From: Streptomyces antibioticus
GTDB lineage: Bacteria; Actinomycetota; Actinomycetes; Streptomycetales; Streptomycetaceae
Length of the DNA: 64,000 nt
Reading direction: 5' to 3'
Assembly: GCF_001514065.1 (NCBI RefSeq)
Contig: NZ_KQ948425.1
Coordinates: forward strand, 178,067 to 242,066
Shown: positions 44,096 through 53,577 of the stretch, piece by piece
How the letters are laid out: every line of letters starts with the position of its first letter
How positions within the stretch are numbered: position 1 is the first letter of the stretch
Position numbers and translations under genes: made by a program
The notes under the pieces: model-generated
What the model was told of the DNA's origin: nothing
Databases searched by the model: none
What the model saw: only the letters and a program-made list of their open reading frames with translations

Positions 44096-45349
44096 CTACC
44101 CCGCCTTCCTGGCCTCCGAGCCGAGCGCAGAGCTCTTTGGGCCCACCGCCACGGCCCGCCGCCGAAGTGGCGTTGCAAGCCCCGCCGAGAGGGACAGCAG
44201 CGCCCCGAGGCCGGCCGTCAGGAGGGCGGTCCGGACTCCCACGGCGTCTGCGAGCAGACCCGAGAGGGCGGCGCCGAGGGGCTGGCCGCCCCAGGCGATC
44301 ATGCGAGCCGTGGTGTTGACCCGACCCTGGAGGTGGTCGGGAGTGAGCTGCTGGCGGATGACGATGCCGTTGAGGCTGACCAGGGCGTTGGCGCTCTGCC
44401 AGCAGGCGAGGGCGGCCAGGCCGGTCACCAGTCCTGGCGCGGCGGCCCAGCAGGCGAGGAAGGCGGCGTTGGCGGCGAGTCCGCCGAGGGTGATCCAGCC
44501 GAGGGGCACCGTCTTCTGGAGGCGGGGCAGGGCGGTGGCGGCGGCGAGTGCGCCGACGGCGGCAGCCGCCCAGAACAGGCCGATGCGGCCGTCGTCCGGG
44601 GCCATGCCGAAGGTGCGTACGGCGGTGACGACGATCAGCCCGACGACGGCGCCTTCGGTGAAGCTGTTGCCGATGCCCAGGAGGGTGAGGGGGCGTATGA
44701 GGGGGTGCCTGCGTATGTACCGCAGTCCTTCGGCGATGTCGGCGAGGGTGTCTCGTACGGGTGAACGGGCTTTGACGTGGGCGATCGGTGTCAGGGGCAG
44801 GCGGGACAGGAGGAGAGCGGCGGCGGCGTAGCTGAGGGCGTCGAGCGTGATCGCCGTGGGGGGTGCGAGAGTGGCGACGAGCAGTCCCGCGGCGGACGGC
44901 CCGATCAGGCCGATCAGGGTGCTGGCGCTCATCATGCGGCCGGTGGCGCGGGCCAGGCCGTCGTGGCCGACCAGGGTGGCGAGGGCGCCGAACGCGGCGG
45001 CGTCGAAGAAGACGAAGACCGCGGAGACGGCCGGACCGGTCAGCATCAACTGGACTGTGCTGAGCAGCTCCAGTGCCGCGGCGGCCGGTATCGCCGCGAT
45101 GAGGGCGGCGCTGGACCAGCTGCACCAGGTCAGGGTGCGGCGCCGGTCCCAGCGGTCGGCGAGGGCACCCGCGGGCAGGCCGAGCACCAGGTAGGGCAGG
45201 GCCTCCAGCGCGGTGAGCAGGCCGCTGAGGGAGGCGCTGCCGGTGCGCTGGTAGAGCAGGACCGGCAGGGCCACGGCGGTGACCGTGGAACCGGTCCAGG
45301 AGACCACGCGCGCGGTGAGGAAGAGCCCGAAGCCGGTCCGGGTGGTCAT
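44096..45349 (-). CDS. MFS exporter of the RiPP operon (enterobactin-exporter-like)
   Basis: A 417-residue, 12-TM MFS protein from ATG 45349; its start overlaps the stop of the binding-protein gene (TGATG). The first helix is GFGLFLTARVVSWTGSTVTA, motif A is LPAGALADRWDRRRTL, and the middle loop is ARSPVRDTLADIAEGLRYIR. This layout is typical of EntS-like and peptide exporters found beside siderophore genes. As last gene of the nine-gene operon it probably secretes the mature product. Confidence 0.85.
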   Translation of the reverse strand: MTTRTGFGLFLTARVVSWTGSTVTAVALPVLLYQRTGSASLSGLLTALEALPYLVLGLPAGALADRWDRRRTLTWCSWSSAALIAAIPAAAALELLSTVQLMLTGPAVSAVFVFFDAAAFGALATLVGHDGLARATGRMMSASTLIGLIGPSAAGLLVATLAPPTAITLDALSYAAAALLLSRLPLTPIAHVKARSPVRDTLADIAEGLRYIRRHPLIRPLTLLGIGNSFTEGAVVGLIVVTAVRTFGMAPDDGRIGLFWAAAAVGALAAATALPRLQKTVPLGWITLGGLAANAAFLACWAAAPGLVTGLAALACWQSANALVSLNGIVIRQQLTPDHLQGRVNTTARMIAWGGQPLGAALSGLLADAVGVRTALLTAGLGALLSLSAGLATPLRRRAVAVGPKSSALGSEARKAG

Positions 45350-46356
45350 CAGAAGGCGTCGGGGTGAAGGGACTTGGCGAGGGTCACGGTGCCGTCGACG
45401 GCGCGCAGTTCGGAGAAGTCGGCTGCGGGTACGGCGATGAGGCGGTTGCCGCGTACGGCGGCTGTCGCGGCGAGGTGGGTCCTCAGCCACTTCTCGGAGG
45501 CGGCCCGGTCGGCAGCGCCGGTGTAGTGGTAGATGAGGACGTCGGGGTTCTTCTTGGCGAGGGCTTCGACGGAGAGCGGTGCGAAGTTGCTGCCCTTGGG
45601 CACGGTGTCGTCCAGGACGTTGCGACCGCCGGCGCGGCGGACGATGTCGGAGTAGAGCCCGCCGGCGAGGGCGTAGAGCTGTTTGTCGACGATCTGGACC
45701 ATGGCCGCCGTGGTGGCGGGCCGACCGGTGAGGGCCTTGTCCACGGCCGACAGCCGTTCGCGGGTTTCGGCCGTGGCCTGCCGTGCCGCGGGCTGCACGT
45801 CCAGGAGGGTGCCGAGTGCGGTGAGGTCGGCCGTCGTGGCGGTGAGGGTGGCGGTGCCGGTGGTCTTGGGGCAGAAGGCGCTGTCGATGTAGACAGGGAC
45901 TCCGAGTTTCGCGAGTTCGGCGATGGTGGGCAGCTTCTTCCCGTCGAACTGGTACTCGCCGTCGGCGAGGATGAAGTCGGGACGGGCCGCGAGCAGCGCC
46001 TCCCGGCCGATCTCCCCGGGTGCGAGGACCTTCACCTTGCGGTAGTCGGTGGCGTAGGCGGGCTTGGGCGGGGACTGGTCGGTCCAGGTCTGTCCCGCGA
46101 TCCGGTCCTTCAGGCCGAGCCGGAGCAGGAGTTCGGTGTTGGACGGGAAGAACGAGACGATCCGCTCGGGTGCCTTGTCCACGCGGACCGTGCGGCCACA
46201 GTTGGTGACCTGTGCCGGATAGACCGTGCCGCCGGACGGGCGGGCGGCGGCCTTCGCGGCGTTGGTCGTGTCCGTGGCGGCGGGCGACCCGCAGGCGGTG
46301 AGCACGAGGGCCATGCCGGACAGGACAAGCGCTCCTGCGCGGTGACGACGGGTCAT
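45349..46356 (-). CDS. metallophore/siderophore-type ABC transporter substrate-binding lipoprotein (FecB/BtuF family)
   Basis: A 335-residue lipoprotein: signal ALVLSGMALVLTAC with lipobox Cys near 22. The mature part is a helical-backbone binding protein (TVRVDKAPERIVSFFPSNTE, IAELAKLGVPVYIDSAF, NPDVLIYHYTG). This class binds ferric siderophores, haem or cobalamin, and the neighbours suggest the metal complex of the operon's own peptide. Translationally coupled to the ATPase (ATGA) and the MFS gene (TGATG). Confidence 0.88.
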   Translation of the reverse strand: MTRRHRAGALVLSGMALVLTACGSPAATDTTNAAKAAARPSGGTVYPAQVTNCGRTVRVDKAPERIVSFFPSNTELLLRLGLKDRIAGQTWTDQSPPKPAYATDYRKVKVLAPGEIGREALLAARPDFILADGEYQFDGKKLPTIAELAKLGVPVYIDSAFCPKTTGTATLTATTADLTALGTLLDVQPAARQATAETRERLSAVDKALTGRPATTAAMVQIVDKQLYALAGGLYSDIVRRAGGRNVLDDTVPKGSNFAPLSVEALAKKNPDVLIYHYTGAADRAASEKWLRTHLAATAAVRGNRLIAVPAADFSELRAVDGTVTLAKSLHPDAF

Positions 46357-47162
46357 TGGTCTGCTCCGTTGCGACTGGGATGGATGGTGGAGGCGGGGAG
46401 GGGCGCGAAGCTCAGCTGGGGGCGCCCGGTGAGCGGGTGGGTGCCGAGGGCGGCGTGGACCTGGAAGACCTCGTCGAGAAGTTCGGGGGTGAACACCTCC
46501 TGCGGCGTGCCGGACGTGACGAGGTGTCCGCCGTGCAGGACGTGGACGCGGTCGCAGTAGGCGGCGGCGAGGTTGAGGTCGTGCAGTGCGGCGAGCGTGG
46601 TCACCTTGAGGTCACGCACGAGCTCCATGAGGTCGAGCTGGGTGCCGATGTCCAGGTGGTTGGTGGGTTCGTCCAGCACGAGCAGCTGCCCCTGCTGGGC
46701 CAGTGCCCGGGCGAGCAGGACGCGTTGCTTCTCGCCGCCCGAGAGAGAGGAGTACTGGCGGCCGGCCAGATGCGCCATGCCGACCCGGTCCAGCGCATCG
46801 GCGACCATGACGCGGTCGGCGCTGCTCTCGCCCGACCAGGGCGTTCGGTGCGGGGTCCGTCCCGCGGCGACGACCTCGGCGACGGTGAAGTCGAAGGCGG
46901 CCGGGTTCTCCTGGGCCACCACGGACGTACGACGCGCGGCAGCCTGCGGGGTCAGACTCCGCCACACATCCTGGCCCCCGATCAGGACCGCGCCGGAGGT
47001 GGGACGCATCGACCGGTACACGGCTCGTAGGAGGGTCGACTTGCCGCTTCCGTTGGGCCCGACGACACCGATGATCTCCCCCGGGGCGGCGTGCAGGGTG
47101 GCCCGGCTCACGATCCGTGCGCCGCCGATGTCGAGGGTGACTGCTTCGAGGCGGGCTTCCAT
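46353..47162 (-). CDS. ABC transporter ATP-binding protein (FecE/BtuD family)
   Basis: A 269-residue ATPase. Walker A is GPNGSGKST, the Q-loop VAQENPAAFDFTVAEVVAAG, signature LSGGEKQRVLLARALAQQGQ, Walker B LLVLDEPTNHLD, and the switch His is in ALHDLNLA, all in normal order. It starts at ATG 47162, whose first base is shared with the permease stop. Supplies energy to the metallophore-type importer. Confidence 0.92.
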   Translation of the reverse strand: MEARLEAVTLDIGGARIVSRATLHAAPGEIIGVVGPNGSGKSTLLRAVYRSMRPTSGAVLIGGQDVWRSLTPQAAARRTSVVAQENPAAFDFTVAEVVAAGRTPHRTPWSGESSADRVMVADALDRVGMAHLAGRQYSSLSGGEKQRVLLARALAQQGQLLVLDEPTNHLDIGTQLDLMELVRDLKVTTLAALHDLNLAAAYCDRVHVLHGGHLVTSGTPQEVFTPELLDEVFQVHAALGTHPLTGRPQLSFAPLPASTIHPSRNGADQ

Positions 47163-48337
47163 CAGACCTCCCGTCCGGCGGCCGAGCGGTCGCGCCGCAG
47201 CAGCCACAGGAAGAACGGGGCCCCGGCCACGGCGGTGAGGATGCCCAGCGGCAGCTCCATGGGGGCGGCGACGGTACGGGCCGCCAGGTCCGCCAGCAGG
47301 AGGAACAGGGCTCCGGCCAGCGCGGTCGTCGGCAGCAGCGCCCGGTGGTCGGAGCCGATCAGCAGACGCACGCTGTGCGGCACGACGAGCCCGACGAAGG
47401 AGATGCCGCCCGCCACCGAGATGACCGCGGCCGTCAACAGGGCCGACACGGCGAGGAGTTGGAGCCGCAGCGCATGGACCCGTACGCCCAGGAAGGCCGC
47501 CGTCTCCTCCCCCATGGCCAGGGCGTTCAGCGACCGTCCGTGCAGCAGCAGCCAGGCCGTGCAACCCACCACGAGCGTGGCCGGCAGGCCGAGATCGGAC
47601 CACTGCGCGCCCGCGACCGAGCCGAGCAGCCAGAACAGCACCCCGGAGAGCTGGTCGGGGCGGGCCCGCAGTTGCAGGTAACTGGTGGCGCCCTGGAGCA
47701 GATACGACAGGGCGACCCCCGCCAGCACGAGCCGCACGGGTGCCGTCGTGCCCTGATGGCGGCTCAGCACGACGACCAGGGCGAGCGTTGCGCAGGCCCC
47801 GACGAAGGCCGCCGCCGGCACTCCGAGGTGCAGGGGACCCAGCAGTCCGGCGGGCCCGAGCGTGAGCACGGCGACCGCGGCCAGGGAGGCGCCGGAGGTG
47901 ACGCCGAGTACATAGGGGTCGGCGAGTGGATTGCGTACGACGGTCTGCAATACGGCCCCGGCGACGGCCAGCCCCGCTCCGGCGACCATCGCCAGGAGAG
48001 TGCGCGGCACCCGTGAGCCCCAGATGATGGCGTCGTCGATCCCCGTGATCTGGGCCGGACGGCCGCCGCCGGTCACGTGGGAGACCACATCGCGCCACAC
48101 CTCACCGAACGGCAGCGACGCCGCACCGAGGGCGACGGAAGCCAGCGCGGCCACCGGCAGCATCAGCAACAGGCACAGCAGAAGCAGCCGTGGGGACATC
48201 ACGCGGGCAGCTCGCGTTCGCCCAGGGCCTTCCCGGTCCGGGGCGGTGGCCCGCGCGACCCGTAGAGCGGGGCGGGCGGCCGGAGCCTGGCCAGGGGTTG
48301 GCGGTGAGCCGTCGGCGGCCGGTGGCGGAACGAGCAC
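47162..48337 (-). CDS. metallophore-type ABC transporter permease (FecCD family)
   Basis: Up to 391 residues. GTG/ATG choices: the frame opens at 48337, but the first membrane helix (LLLLCLLLMLPVAALASVAL) begins after MSPR near 48199, so a shorter form is possible. FecCD marks: WGSRVPRTLLAMVAGAGLAV, AGAVLQTVVRNPLADPYVLG, TSGASLAAVAVL, GEETAAFLGVRV, GGISFVGLVVPHSVRLLIG. About 10 TM helices. It probably forms a homodimer with the ATPase as no second permease is present. 29 bp or more after the YcaO gene. Confidence 0.9.
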   Translation of the reverse strand: MLVPPPAADGSPPTPGQAPAARPALRVARATAPDREGPGRTRAARVMSPRLLLLCLLLMLPVAALASVALGAASLPFGEVWRDVVSHVTGGGRPAQITGIDDAIIWGSRVPRTLLAMVAGAGLAVAGAVLQTVVRNPLADPYVLGVTSGASLAAVAVLTLGPAGLLGPLHLGVPAAAFVGACATLALVVVLSRHQGTTAPVRLVLAGVALSYLLQGATSYLQLRARPDQLSGVLFWLLGSVAGAQWSDLGLPATLVVGCTAWLLLHGRSLNALAMGEETAAFLGVRVHALRLQLLAVSALLTAAVISVAGGISFVGLVVPHSVRLLIGSDHRALLPTTALAGALFLLLADLAARTVAAPMELPLGILTAVAGAPFFLWLLRRDRSAAGREV

Positions 48338-48366
48338 GGGCGGATCCTTCGCAGATGTGGGCGGTC

Positions 48367-49680
48367 TCAGTGCGGCAGGGGCAGCACACGGCGAGGTGTT
48401 CTGCGCAAGGCGGCGGCGAGCCGTGTGCCGCCGAGGAAGGGCAAGCCGGCCGCGGTGTTGGAGTACAGGCCGGGGACGACGACCCGGACGACGTGCAGGC
48501 CCGCGGCGCGAACGTCGGGGGTGGTGACGTCGACGGCGACGACTTGGTGGCCTGCCGCGCCGATGCGTGACACGAGCGCGTCGAGGGTGGGTGCGGCAGG
48601 CTCTGGCCCCGCCTCATCGCCTTCCTTCAGGGCGAGTTCGAGCTCCTGCTCGAAGGCGTCCTGGACGCGCGGGTCCAGGTACAGCTGGAGGTGGCAGCCG
48701 TAGTCGACGGCATCGCGAAGGTCTCGGCGATAGGCGTCGCCGTAGTCGCGGGCCGGGCGCCAGGGCTTGAGTGGGCTGCGCGGGTCGGCGGCGGCGCGCA
48801 TGTAGGGGCCGGTGGGGTCGTCGTAGTCGGCGGTGAAGAGCTGGAGTTGGAGGGCTTCGCCGTACGCCTTGAGGAGAGCGGCTTCCTCGTCGGCGCGGGC
48901 GGCGACACCGAGGGTGAGGTAGCCGGTGACCGTGTCGTGGACCAGTGCCCCCGCGACCCGGAGGCCGAACGGCGAGGCGAAGGCGAGGAATCGGGTGCTC
49001 AGTCGGTCCTGGGGACCGCGGGCGAACCGGTCGAGCCACTCAGGCGGCCGGATGGCGCGCAGGCCGGCTCTGCCGTGCCAGCTGATGGTCATGGCGTCCC
49101 GCTCGACGATCTCGCTCAGGGCGCCGAGGCAGGCCTCCTCGTAGGTGGCCCCGGCGGCGAGGCCCGCCTGGATGACGGGGTTGGTGCGCGGGCCGCGCGG
49201 CTCGACGTCGGCGGAGACGTACGACACCCAGACCAGGGACGCGGGGACGAGCACTCGACCGCCGTCGGCCAGGTCGGTGCCCTCGGTCCATTCCACAGTC
49301 AGGTCGCGGGTGAGGGCGGTCAGCGGGAACGCGGGGTCGGCGTACTGATCCGGCCCGTAGAGAGCCAGAGAGCCGGGGTCGACCGCCCGGAGACCTCGCT
49401 GCCGCAACTCGTCGTAGGAGGCGCGGACGAGCCGGTCGGGCACCAGGTTGCCGCAGTACCGCTCCGCGGCCTCGCCGAGCGCGGCGCCCAGGGCGGCGTC
49501 GGGGTCCGAGAAGGCGTAGCCGGCGCCGGCGGAGTCGGCGGGCCAGGGGCAGAAGCGGGTGGTGTCGCACAGCTCGGAGGCGATGAGCTGGAAGCCTTGC
49601 GGGAAGTGGTCCGGTACGGGTGGGCGGGACAGGCGGCGCACGATTCCGGTACGCGGGTCGGTCAGCAACGGGTACGGCAT
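48367..49680 (-). CDS. YcaO-family RiPP-modifying protein 1
   Basis: A 437-residue YcaO protein from ATG 49680. ATP-site motifs are visible: AALGAALGEAAERYCGNLVP (about 62-81), AGLAAGATYEEACLGALSEI and VERDAMTISWHGRAG. The C-terminal VVRVVVPGLYSNTAAGLPFL is typical, and the protein ends RRVLPLPH, a Pro-rich tail like that of azoline-forming YcaOs. YcaO enzymes activate backbone amides with ATP, giving azolines, thioamides or amidines. It lies 12 bp after a second YcaO gene. No N-terminal leader-binding domain is seen in either. Confidence 0.9.
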   Translation of the reverse strand: MPYPLLTDPRTGIVRRLSRPPVPDHFPQGFQLIASELCDTTRFCPWPADSAGAGYAFSDPDAALGAALGEAAERYCGNLVPDRLVRASYDELRQRGLRAVDPGSLALYGPDQYADPAFPLTALTRDLTVEWTEGTDLADGGRVLVPASLVWVSYVSADVEPRGPRTNPVIQAGLAAGATYEEACLGALSEIVERDAMTISWHGRAGLRAIRPPEWLDRFARGPQDRLSTRFLAFASPFGLRVAGALVHDTVTGYLTLGVAARADEEAALLKAYGEALQLQLFTADYDDPTGPYMRAAADPRSPLKPWRPARDYGDAYRRDLRDAVDYGCHLQLYLDPRVQDAFEQELELALKEGDEAGPEPAAPTLDALVSRIGAAGHQVVAVDVTTPDVRAAGLHVVRVVVPGLYSNTAAGLPFLGGTRLAAALRRTPRRVLPLPH

Positions 49681-49692
49681 GAAGAGTCCTCG

Positions 49693-51120
49693 TCAGGCCA
49701 GCGGCAGGGGGTGGGGATACAGTCCGTCCTCGCGCAACGGGCTTGGGACGAGGCCGAGTCGGGCCGGGGTCCGGTACAGCCGTTCGCCGCCCAGGTAGGG
49801 GAAGGCCGGCGGGGCGTTGCCGATCAGCCCGGGCACGATCACGCGGACGACCGCGAGTCCGGCCGCGGCGACATCGGGGGTCGTCAGGTCGACGCTGAAG
49901 GCCCGCAGTCCCGCGGCCGCGAGCCGCTCCAGATACGCGCTGCGCGCCTGCGCGTCCGGTACGGCCGGGATGTCCCGGAAGGCGATGCGCGCCGGCCCGC
50001 GCAGCCGGTCGAGCGGCTGCCCTTGCATGCGCGGGTCGAGGTAGAGCTGGGCGATGGCGGGGAGGTCGGTCAGGTCGCGGTAGTCCGCGCGGAACGCGTC
50101 CCGGTAGGTGCGGTCGGCGCGGAAGGGCCGGAAGACGTGGCCCTCCAGCGTGCCGGCGGCGACGGCCTGCCACACCTCACTGCCGGGTTCGGCGAGCTGC
50201 CGGGTGAGTGAGTACAGCCCGTACGCCTCCACCAGGGCCTTTTCCGCGGCGAGTTCGGGCTCGGCCCGGCAGGCGCTGCCGAAGGCGACCATGTCGCGCT
50301 GCTTGTCCTCCAGGAAGGCGGCGGCCACGGGTACGCCGAAGTCTGACGGGATGTGCAGCAGGCGCACGGACGGGCCGGGTCCCTCGCCCGGGGCGGGGCC
50401 TCCGAGGCGACCGGTGACGGCCGCGGCGTCGGAGATCTCGGCGGCTTCGGCACCCGTACTCCACCAGGTGGTCGTCGCGTCGCGTTCCAGCAGCTCTTCG
50501 AGGGCGAAGCGTTCGGCGTGGGCGCGGTTCTCGCCGGCGGCGATGCCGGAGTAGACGAGGGAGTGGGTGGCCGGTTCGGCGGCCCGCGGGCCGTGGAAGT
50601 AGTCCAGCCAGACCAGTGAGGCGGGGACGAGTGCCTCGGTGTCGTCGTGCAGATCGCGGCCCGGGGTCCAGGCCACGGTCAGATCGCGGGTGAAGGGGGT
50701 GAACGGAAAGCCGGGGGTGGCGTACTGGGCGGGTGAGTAGAGGGCCAGTGTCTCCGGGTCGAGCGCACGCTGACCGTGCCTGGTCAGTTCGCGGTACGAG
50801 GCCCTGCGCAGACCGTCGGGGACAGCATTGCCGCAGTAGCGTTCGACGGCCTCTCCGACGGCGGCGCGCCGGGCCCGTTCCTCGTCGCCGGCTGATGCCC
50901 CGAAGCCGAAGCGGTCGGCGAGCCAGGGCGCGAACACATCGGTACGGGCCACGCTGGCGCCGTAGCCGACCCACATCCGAGGCAGCCCCGGGCGGCGGCG
51001 CTGCCGCTCCAGCCGGGTGATGAGCCCGGTCCGTGCGTCGAGCAGAGCCGCCTCGGCAGCGCCCTCAGGAACCGCGCCCCTTCGTGCCTCCGTGCCGCTC
51101 ACGAGGTCTGCGATGCTCAC
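49693..51120 (-). CDS. YcaO-family RiPP-modifying protein 2
   Basis: A 475-residue paralogue from GTG 51120, which overlaps the stop of the hydrolase gene (GTGA). ATP-site motifs: RAAVGEAVERYCGNAVPDGL, SGIAAGENRAHAERFALEEL and LERDATTTWWS. It ends LYPHPLPLA, close to the C-terminal PxPxP element that cyclodehydratase YcaOs need. It shares the whole architecture with the next gene (GLRRASYRELTRHGQRALDP against RLVRASYDELRQRGLRAVDP), so the pair arose by duplication and may work as a heteromer or on different residues. Confidence 0.9.
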   Translation of the reverse strand: MSIADLVSGTEARRGAVPEGAAEAALLDARTGLITRLERQRRRPGLPRMWVGYGASVARTDVFAPWLADRFGFGASAGDEERARRAAVGEAVERYCGNAVPDGLRRASYRELTRHGQRALDPETLALYSPAQYATPGFPFTPFTRDLTVAWTPGRDLHDDTEALVPASLVWLDYFHGPRAAEPATHSLVYSGIAAGENRAHAERFALEELLERDATTTWWSTGAEAAEISDAAAVTGRLGGPAPGEGPGPSVRLLHIPSDFGVPVAAAFLEDKQRDMVAFGSACRAEPELAAEKALVEAYGLYSLTRQLAEPGSEVWQAVAAGTLEGHVFRPFRADRTYRDAFRADYRDLTDLPAIAQLYLDPRMQGQPLDRLRGPARIAFRDIPAVPDAQARSAYLERLAAAGLRAFSVDLTTPDVAAAGLAVVRVIVPGLIGNAPPAFPYLGGERLYRTPARLGLVPSPLREDGLYPHPLPLA

Positions 51121-52697
51121 TCGGTCGTCTCCTCGGGCGTGGTGCGGGGCAGGACGATGCGGGTGCCGTCGACCGGCCGGATGCGTACGGTCTGCTCGGC
51201 GACGGAGTACGCGGTACCTGTGCAGCGGTCCTCCCCCGTGCCGAGCGAGCGGGCCAGACGCGGGAAGTCGCTGCTGGTGACCTCCAGTTGGAGGCGGGAC
51301 CCGGCGGGTACGGTGACGGCCACCGCGCCGAGTTCGATCGTGTGAGGGCCGGGGGCCGTCGTACGGGCGGTGTCGAGACTGCCGTGGCCGAGTTCCAGCC
51401 AGCGGCCGTCGGCGGTCACCTCGCTCCAGCGGACGATCCAGTCCGTGGCCGGTGCGCTGGTGGCCGCGTCCAGCACCACGACCGGCCTGCCGGCGACCGT
51501 GATCGGCTCGTCTAGGGGGGCGCTCGTGAAGCGGACGGCGTCGCGGCGGGCGGCGAGCGGTGCCCGGTCGACGCCTGGCTGCCGGGAGGGGTAGGGATCG
51601 GCCGGGTCGTAGCGGAACCGGGCCTCGCCGCCGGCCGGGGGATGCCTCGGGGCGAGCATCCCGTCGGAGTGGGCATGCCAGACGGCATCGACGGACGGCG
51701 ACGGCCACGACGTGCCCGTCCACCACTGGTTCGCCCCGACGGTGAACACCTTGGCCTCGCTCGCGCCCTGCCCCGTGCCGCCCAGGACACGCCCCAGCCA
51801 GTCCACTTGGAGGGCACCGAGGTCGATGCGTGAGGCGGGTCCGTGCTCCCGGTCCCCCACGCGTGTCCCGGGCGCGTAGGCCAGATCATGCCCCCAGGGG
51901 CCGATGACCAGGGCGCGCGACGGACGCGGCTCCAGGGCGGCGCCCGCCCGGTGGAAGTGTTCGAGGACCTCGTCGACCAGGAGGTCGTACCAACCGCCGA
52001 TGTGCAGGGCGGCACTCGGCAGCTTCTCCAACTCGCCGACATCCGGACCCTCCGCCCGGTGCCAGGGACCGTCCTCAATGACCTGGGCCCAGCCCGGCAG
52101 GCGGGCGCCGAGCCGGTCCGCGAGCTCCAGGACCGGCAGATGATCGAGCAGGTCCGGACACTCCCGGAAGACATGGGCGGTGAGGCCGTCGCGGCTGGTC
52201 CGCGCGTCGGCCCGTTCCAGCCACCAGGCGGCGTGCTCGGCGAGCCTGAGGATCCCGCTGCGCTCGAACTTGGTGCGGCCGAGCGACATCGACGGGCCCA
52301 TGCTGACCACCGCCCGCACGGCGTCGGGGCGCTCGGCGGCGAGCGCCCATGCGGTGTGACCGGCGTAGGAGCCGCCGTAGGTGACGAGCCGTCCGTCACT
52401 CCACGGCTGCTTCAGGACCCAGTCGGCGAGAGCCGCACCGTCACCCCGCTCGTTGCGGTAAGGCTGCCAGGTCCCGCCGGAGTCGTAGCGGCCGCGCACA
52501 TCTTGGACGACGTACGCGAAGCCCCGGCGCCGCCAGCCCGAGCCCTCGGCGAGGTGTCCGCTGCGGCCGTACGGTGTGCGGGTCACCACGGTCGGCACCG
52601 GCCAGGTGTCGGACGGCGGGAGGTGGAGGTCGAGGGCGAGCGGTGTGCCGTCCCAGCCCGGCACGCTTTCGTTCGCCCGCACGGGCAGCACGCTCAT
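51117..52697 (-). CDS. CocE/NonD (X-Pro dipeptidyl-peptidase S15-like) hydrolase
   Basis: A 526-residue serine hydrolase. The alpha/beta core has TPYGRSGHLAEGSGWRRRGF, VVQDVRGRYDSGG and the nucleophile GGSYAGHTAWALAAERP. The lid and C-terminal jelly-roll (VRFTSAPLDEPITVAGRPVV, SRLQLEVTSSDFPRL) complete the CocE/S15 layout. In this operon it may cut the modified precursor, for example to free the core or split the two repeat units; each unit contains AP and GP pairs that a proline-specific enzyme could use. This role is an inference from position. Coupled at both ends by 4-bp overlaps. Confidence 0.88.
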   Translation of the reverse strand: MSVLPVRANESVPGWDGTPLALDLHLPPSDTWPVPTVVTRTPYGRSGHLAEGSGWRRRGFAYVVQDVRGRYDSGGTWQPYRNERGDGAALADWVLKQPWSDGRLVTYGGSYAGHTAWALAAERPDAVRAVVSMGPSMSLGRTKFERSGILRLAEHAAWWLERADARTSRDGLTAHVFRECPDLLDHLPVLELADRLGARLPGWAQVIEDGPWHRAEGPDVGELEKLPSAALHIGGWYDLLVDEVLEHFHRAGAALEPRPSRALVIGPWGHDLAYAPGTRVGDREHGPASRIDLGALQVDWLGRVLGGTGQGASEAKVFTVGANQWWTGTSWPSPSVDAVWHAHSDGMLAPRHPPAGGEARFRYDPADPYPSRQPGVDRAPLAARRDAVRFTSAPLDEPITVAGRPVVVLDAATSAPATDWIVRWSEVTADGRWLELGHGSLDTARTTAPGPHTIELGAVAVTVPAGSRLQLEVTSSDFPRLARSLGTGEDRCTGTAYSVAEQTVRIRPVDGTRIVLPRTTPEETTE

Positions 52698-53506
52698 CGC
52701 ACGGCCCCGGCGGGCATGGTGAGCGGCAGCGGCAGGACGCGGTGCCGCTCGACGACGGCGGACGCGGCGTCCGCGACCAGTTGCACGTCATGAGCGGCCG
52801 GTGCGCCGGTCTCGTGCCAGCGCAGCACATCCTCCACCAGCAGCCCGGCCAGCACGGCCGCCGCGGCGGCTGTCGGCCAAGGAACCGGCGGCACGATGTG
52901 CCCGTCCAAGTAGGCCCAGTGTGTGGCCAGTTCGTCGGGCAGGTCGGCGGCGGCGAGCAGACGGCCACGGGTGTCGGCGTACGAGACCGTCCGGCCGGGG
53001 ACCGACATGGGGCCCAGAACGAAGCGCAGCCCTTCGGCGTGGCAGCGGTGCCAGGCCGTCGAGTTGCGTGCGCACCATGCGTCCACCCGCTGCCAATGCG
53101 CGTCGGGCAGCCATCCGGCGCACGAGATCACGACATCGGCGGCCCGCACGGCGTCCTCGTCGACCGGGCCGCCGGCGAGGCGGGTTCCGGAGGGCAGCAG
53201 TGCGGCGACCGTCTGGGCGACCGGGTTGTCGCCCTCGATGTGGACGCTCAAAGTGCCCGGTGCCGACCGTTCCTGAGCGGCGGTCAGTGCGCCGCGCTCA
53301 CCGAGCGCCGCGAGCAGGGCCTGACCGTGCTCGCTCTCCAGGACGGGGTCGGCCGGTTCGTCGCCGGCCCCGTAAGCGAGCCGCTGGGCCGCGGTGAGCA
53401 GTTCGTGCGGACCGCGGATCCGGGTGAAGCGCCCGTCCGGCGTGCTGTGCCGCCAGCTTCCGTCGGGGCCCGCATACAGATGGTGTCCGGGAGCTATGCG
53501 ATCCAT
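52694..53506 (-). CDS. E1/ThiF-like RiPP maturation protein (ocin-ThiF-like C protein)
   Basis: A 270-residue protein. The N-terminal 60 residues (PGHHLYAGPDGSWRHSTPDG, RFTRIRGPHELL) look like the beta/winged leader-recognition segment of azole-RiPP C proteins. The following Rossmann-like part (LSVHIEGDNPVAQTVAALLP, AADVVISCAGW, RFVLGPMSVPGRTVSYADTR) matches degenerate E1-like domains. No CxxC zinc pairs are visible. It should bring the precursor to the YcaO enzymes. It starts 71 bp after the precursor stop and overlaps the hydrolase gene by 4 bp. Confidence 0.75.
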   Translation of the reverse strand: MDRIAPGHHLYAGPDGSWRHSTPDGRFTRIRGPHELLTAAQRLAYGAGDEPADPVLESEHGQALLAALGERGALTAAQERSAPGTLSVHIEGDNPVAQTVAALLPSGTRLAGGPVDEDAVRAADVVISCAGWLPDAHWQRVDAWCARNSTAWHRCHAEGLRFVLGPMSVPGRTVSYADTRGRLLAAADLPDELATHWAYLDGHIVPPVPWPTAAAAAVLAGLLVEDVLRWHETGAPAAHDVQLVADAASAVVERHRVLPLPLTMPAGAVR

Positions 53507-53577
53507 GGGACGTGCCTTCCTGCGAGGGGCCGCCCGCCCCGTGGCCTGGCCATGGGGCGGGCGGCGTCGGTGACTGC

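Noticed and set aside
43116..45125. 669-codon open frame on the minus strand across the MFS gene and the TcpC-like region
   Set aside because: It is Arg/Pro/His-rich and lies out of frame over clear MFS and TcpC-like genes. High GC content keeps such shadow frames open.
48691..50211. 506-codon plus-strand frame across the YcaO genes
   Set aside because: Antisense shadow of two clear YcaO proteins with normal motifs.
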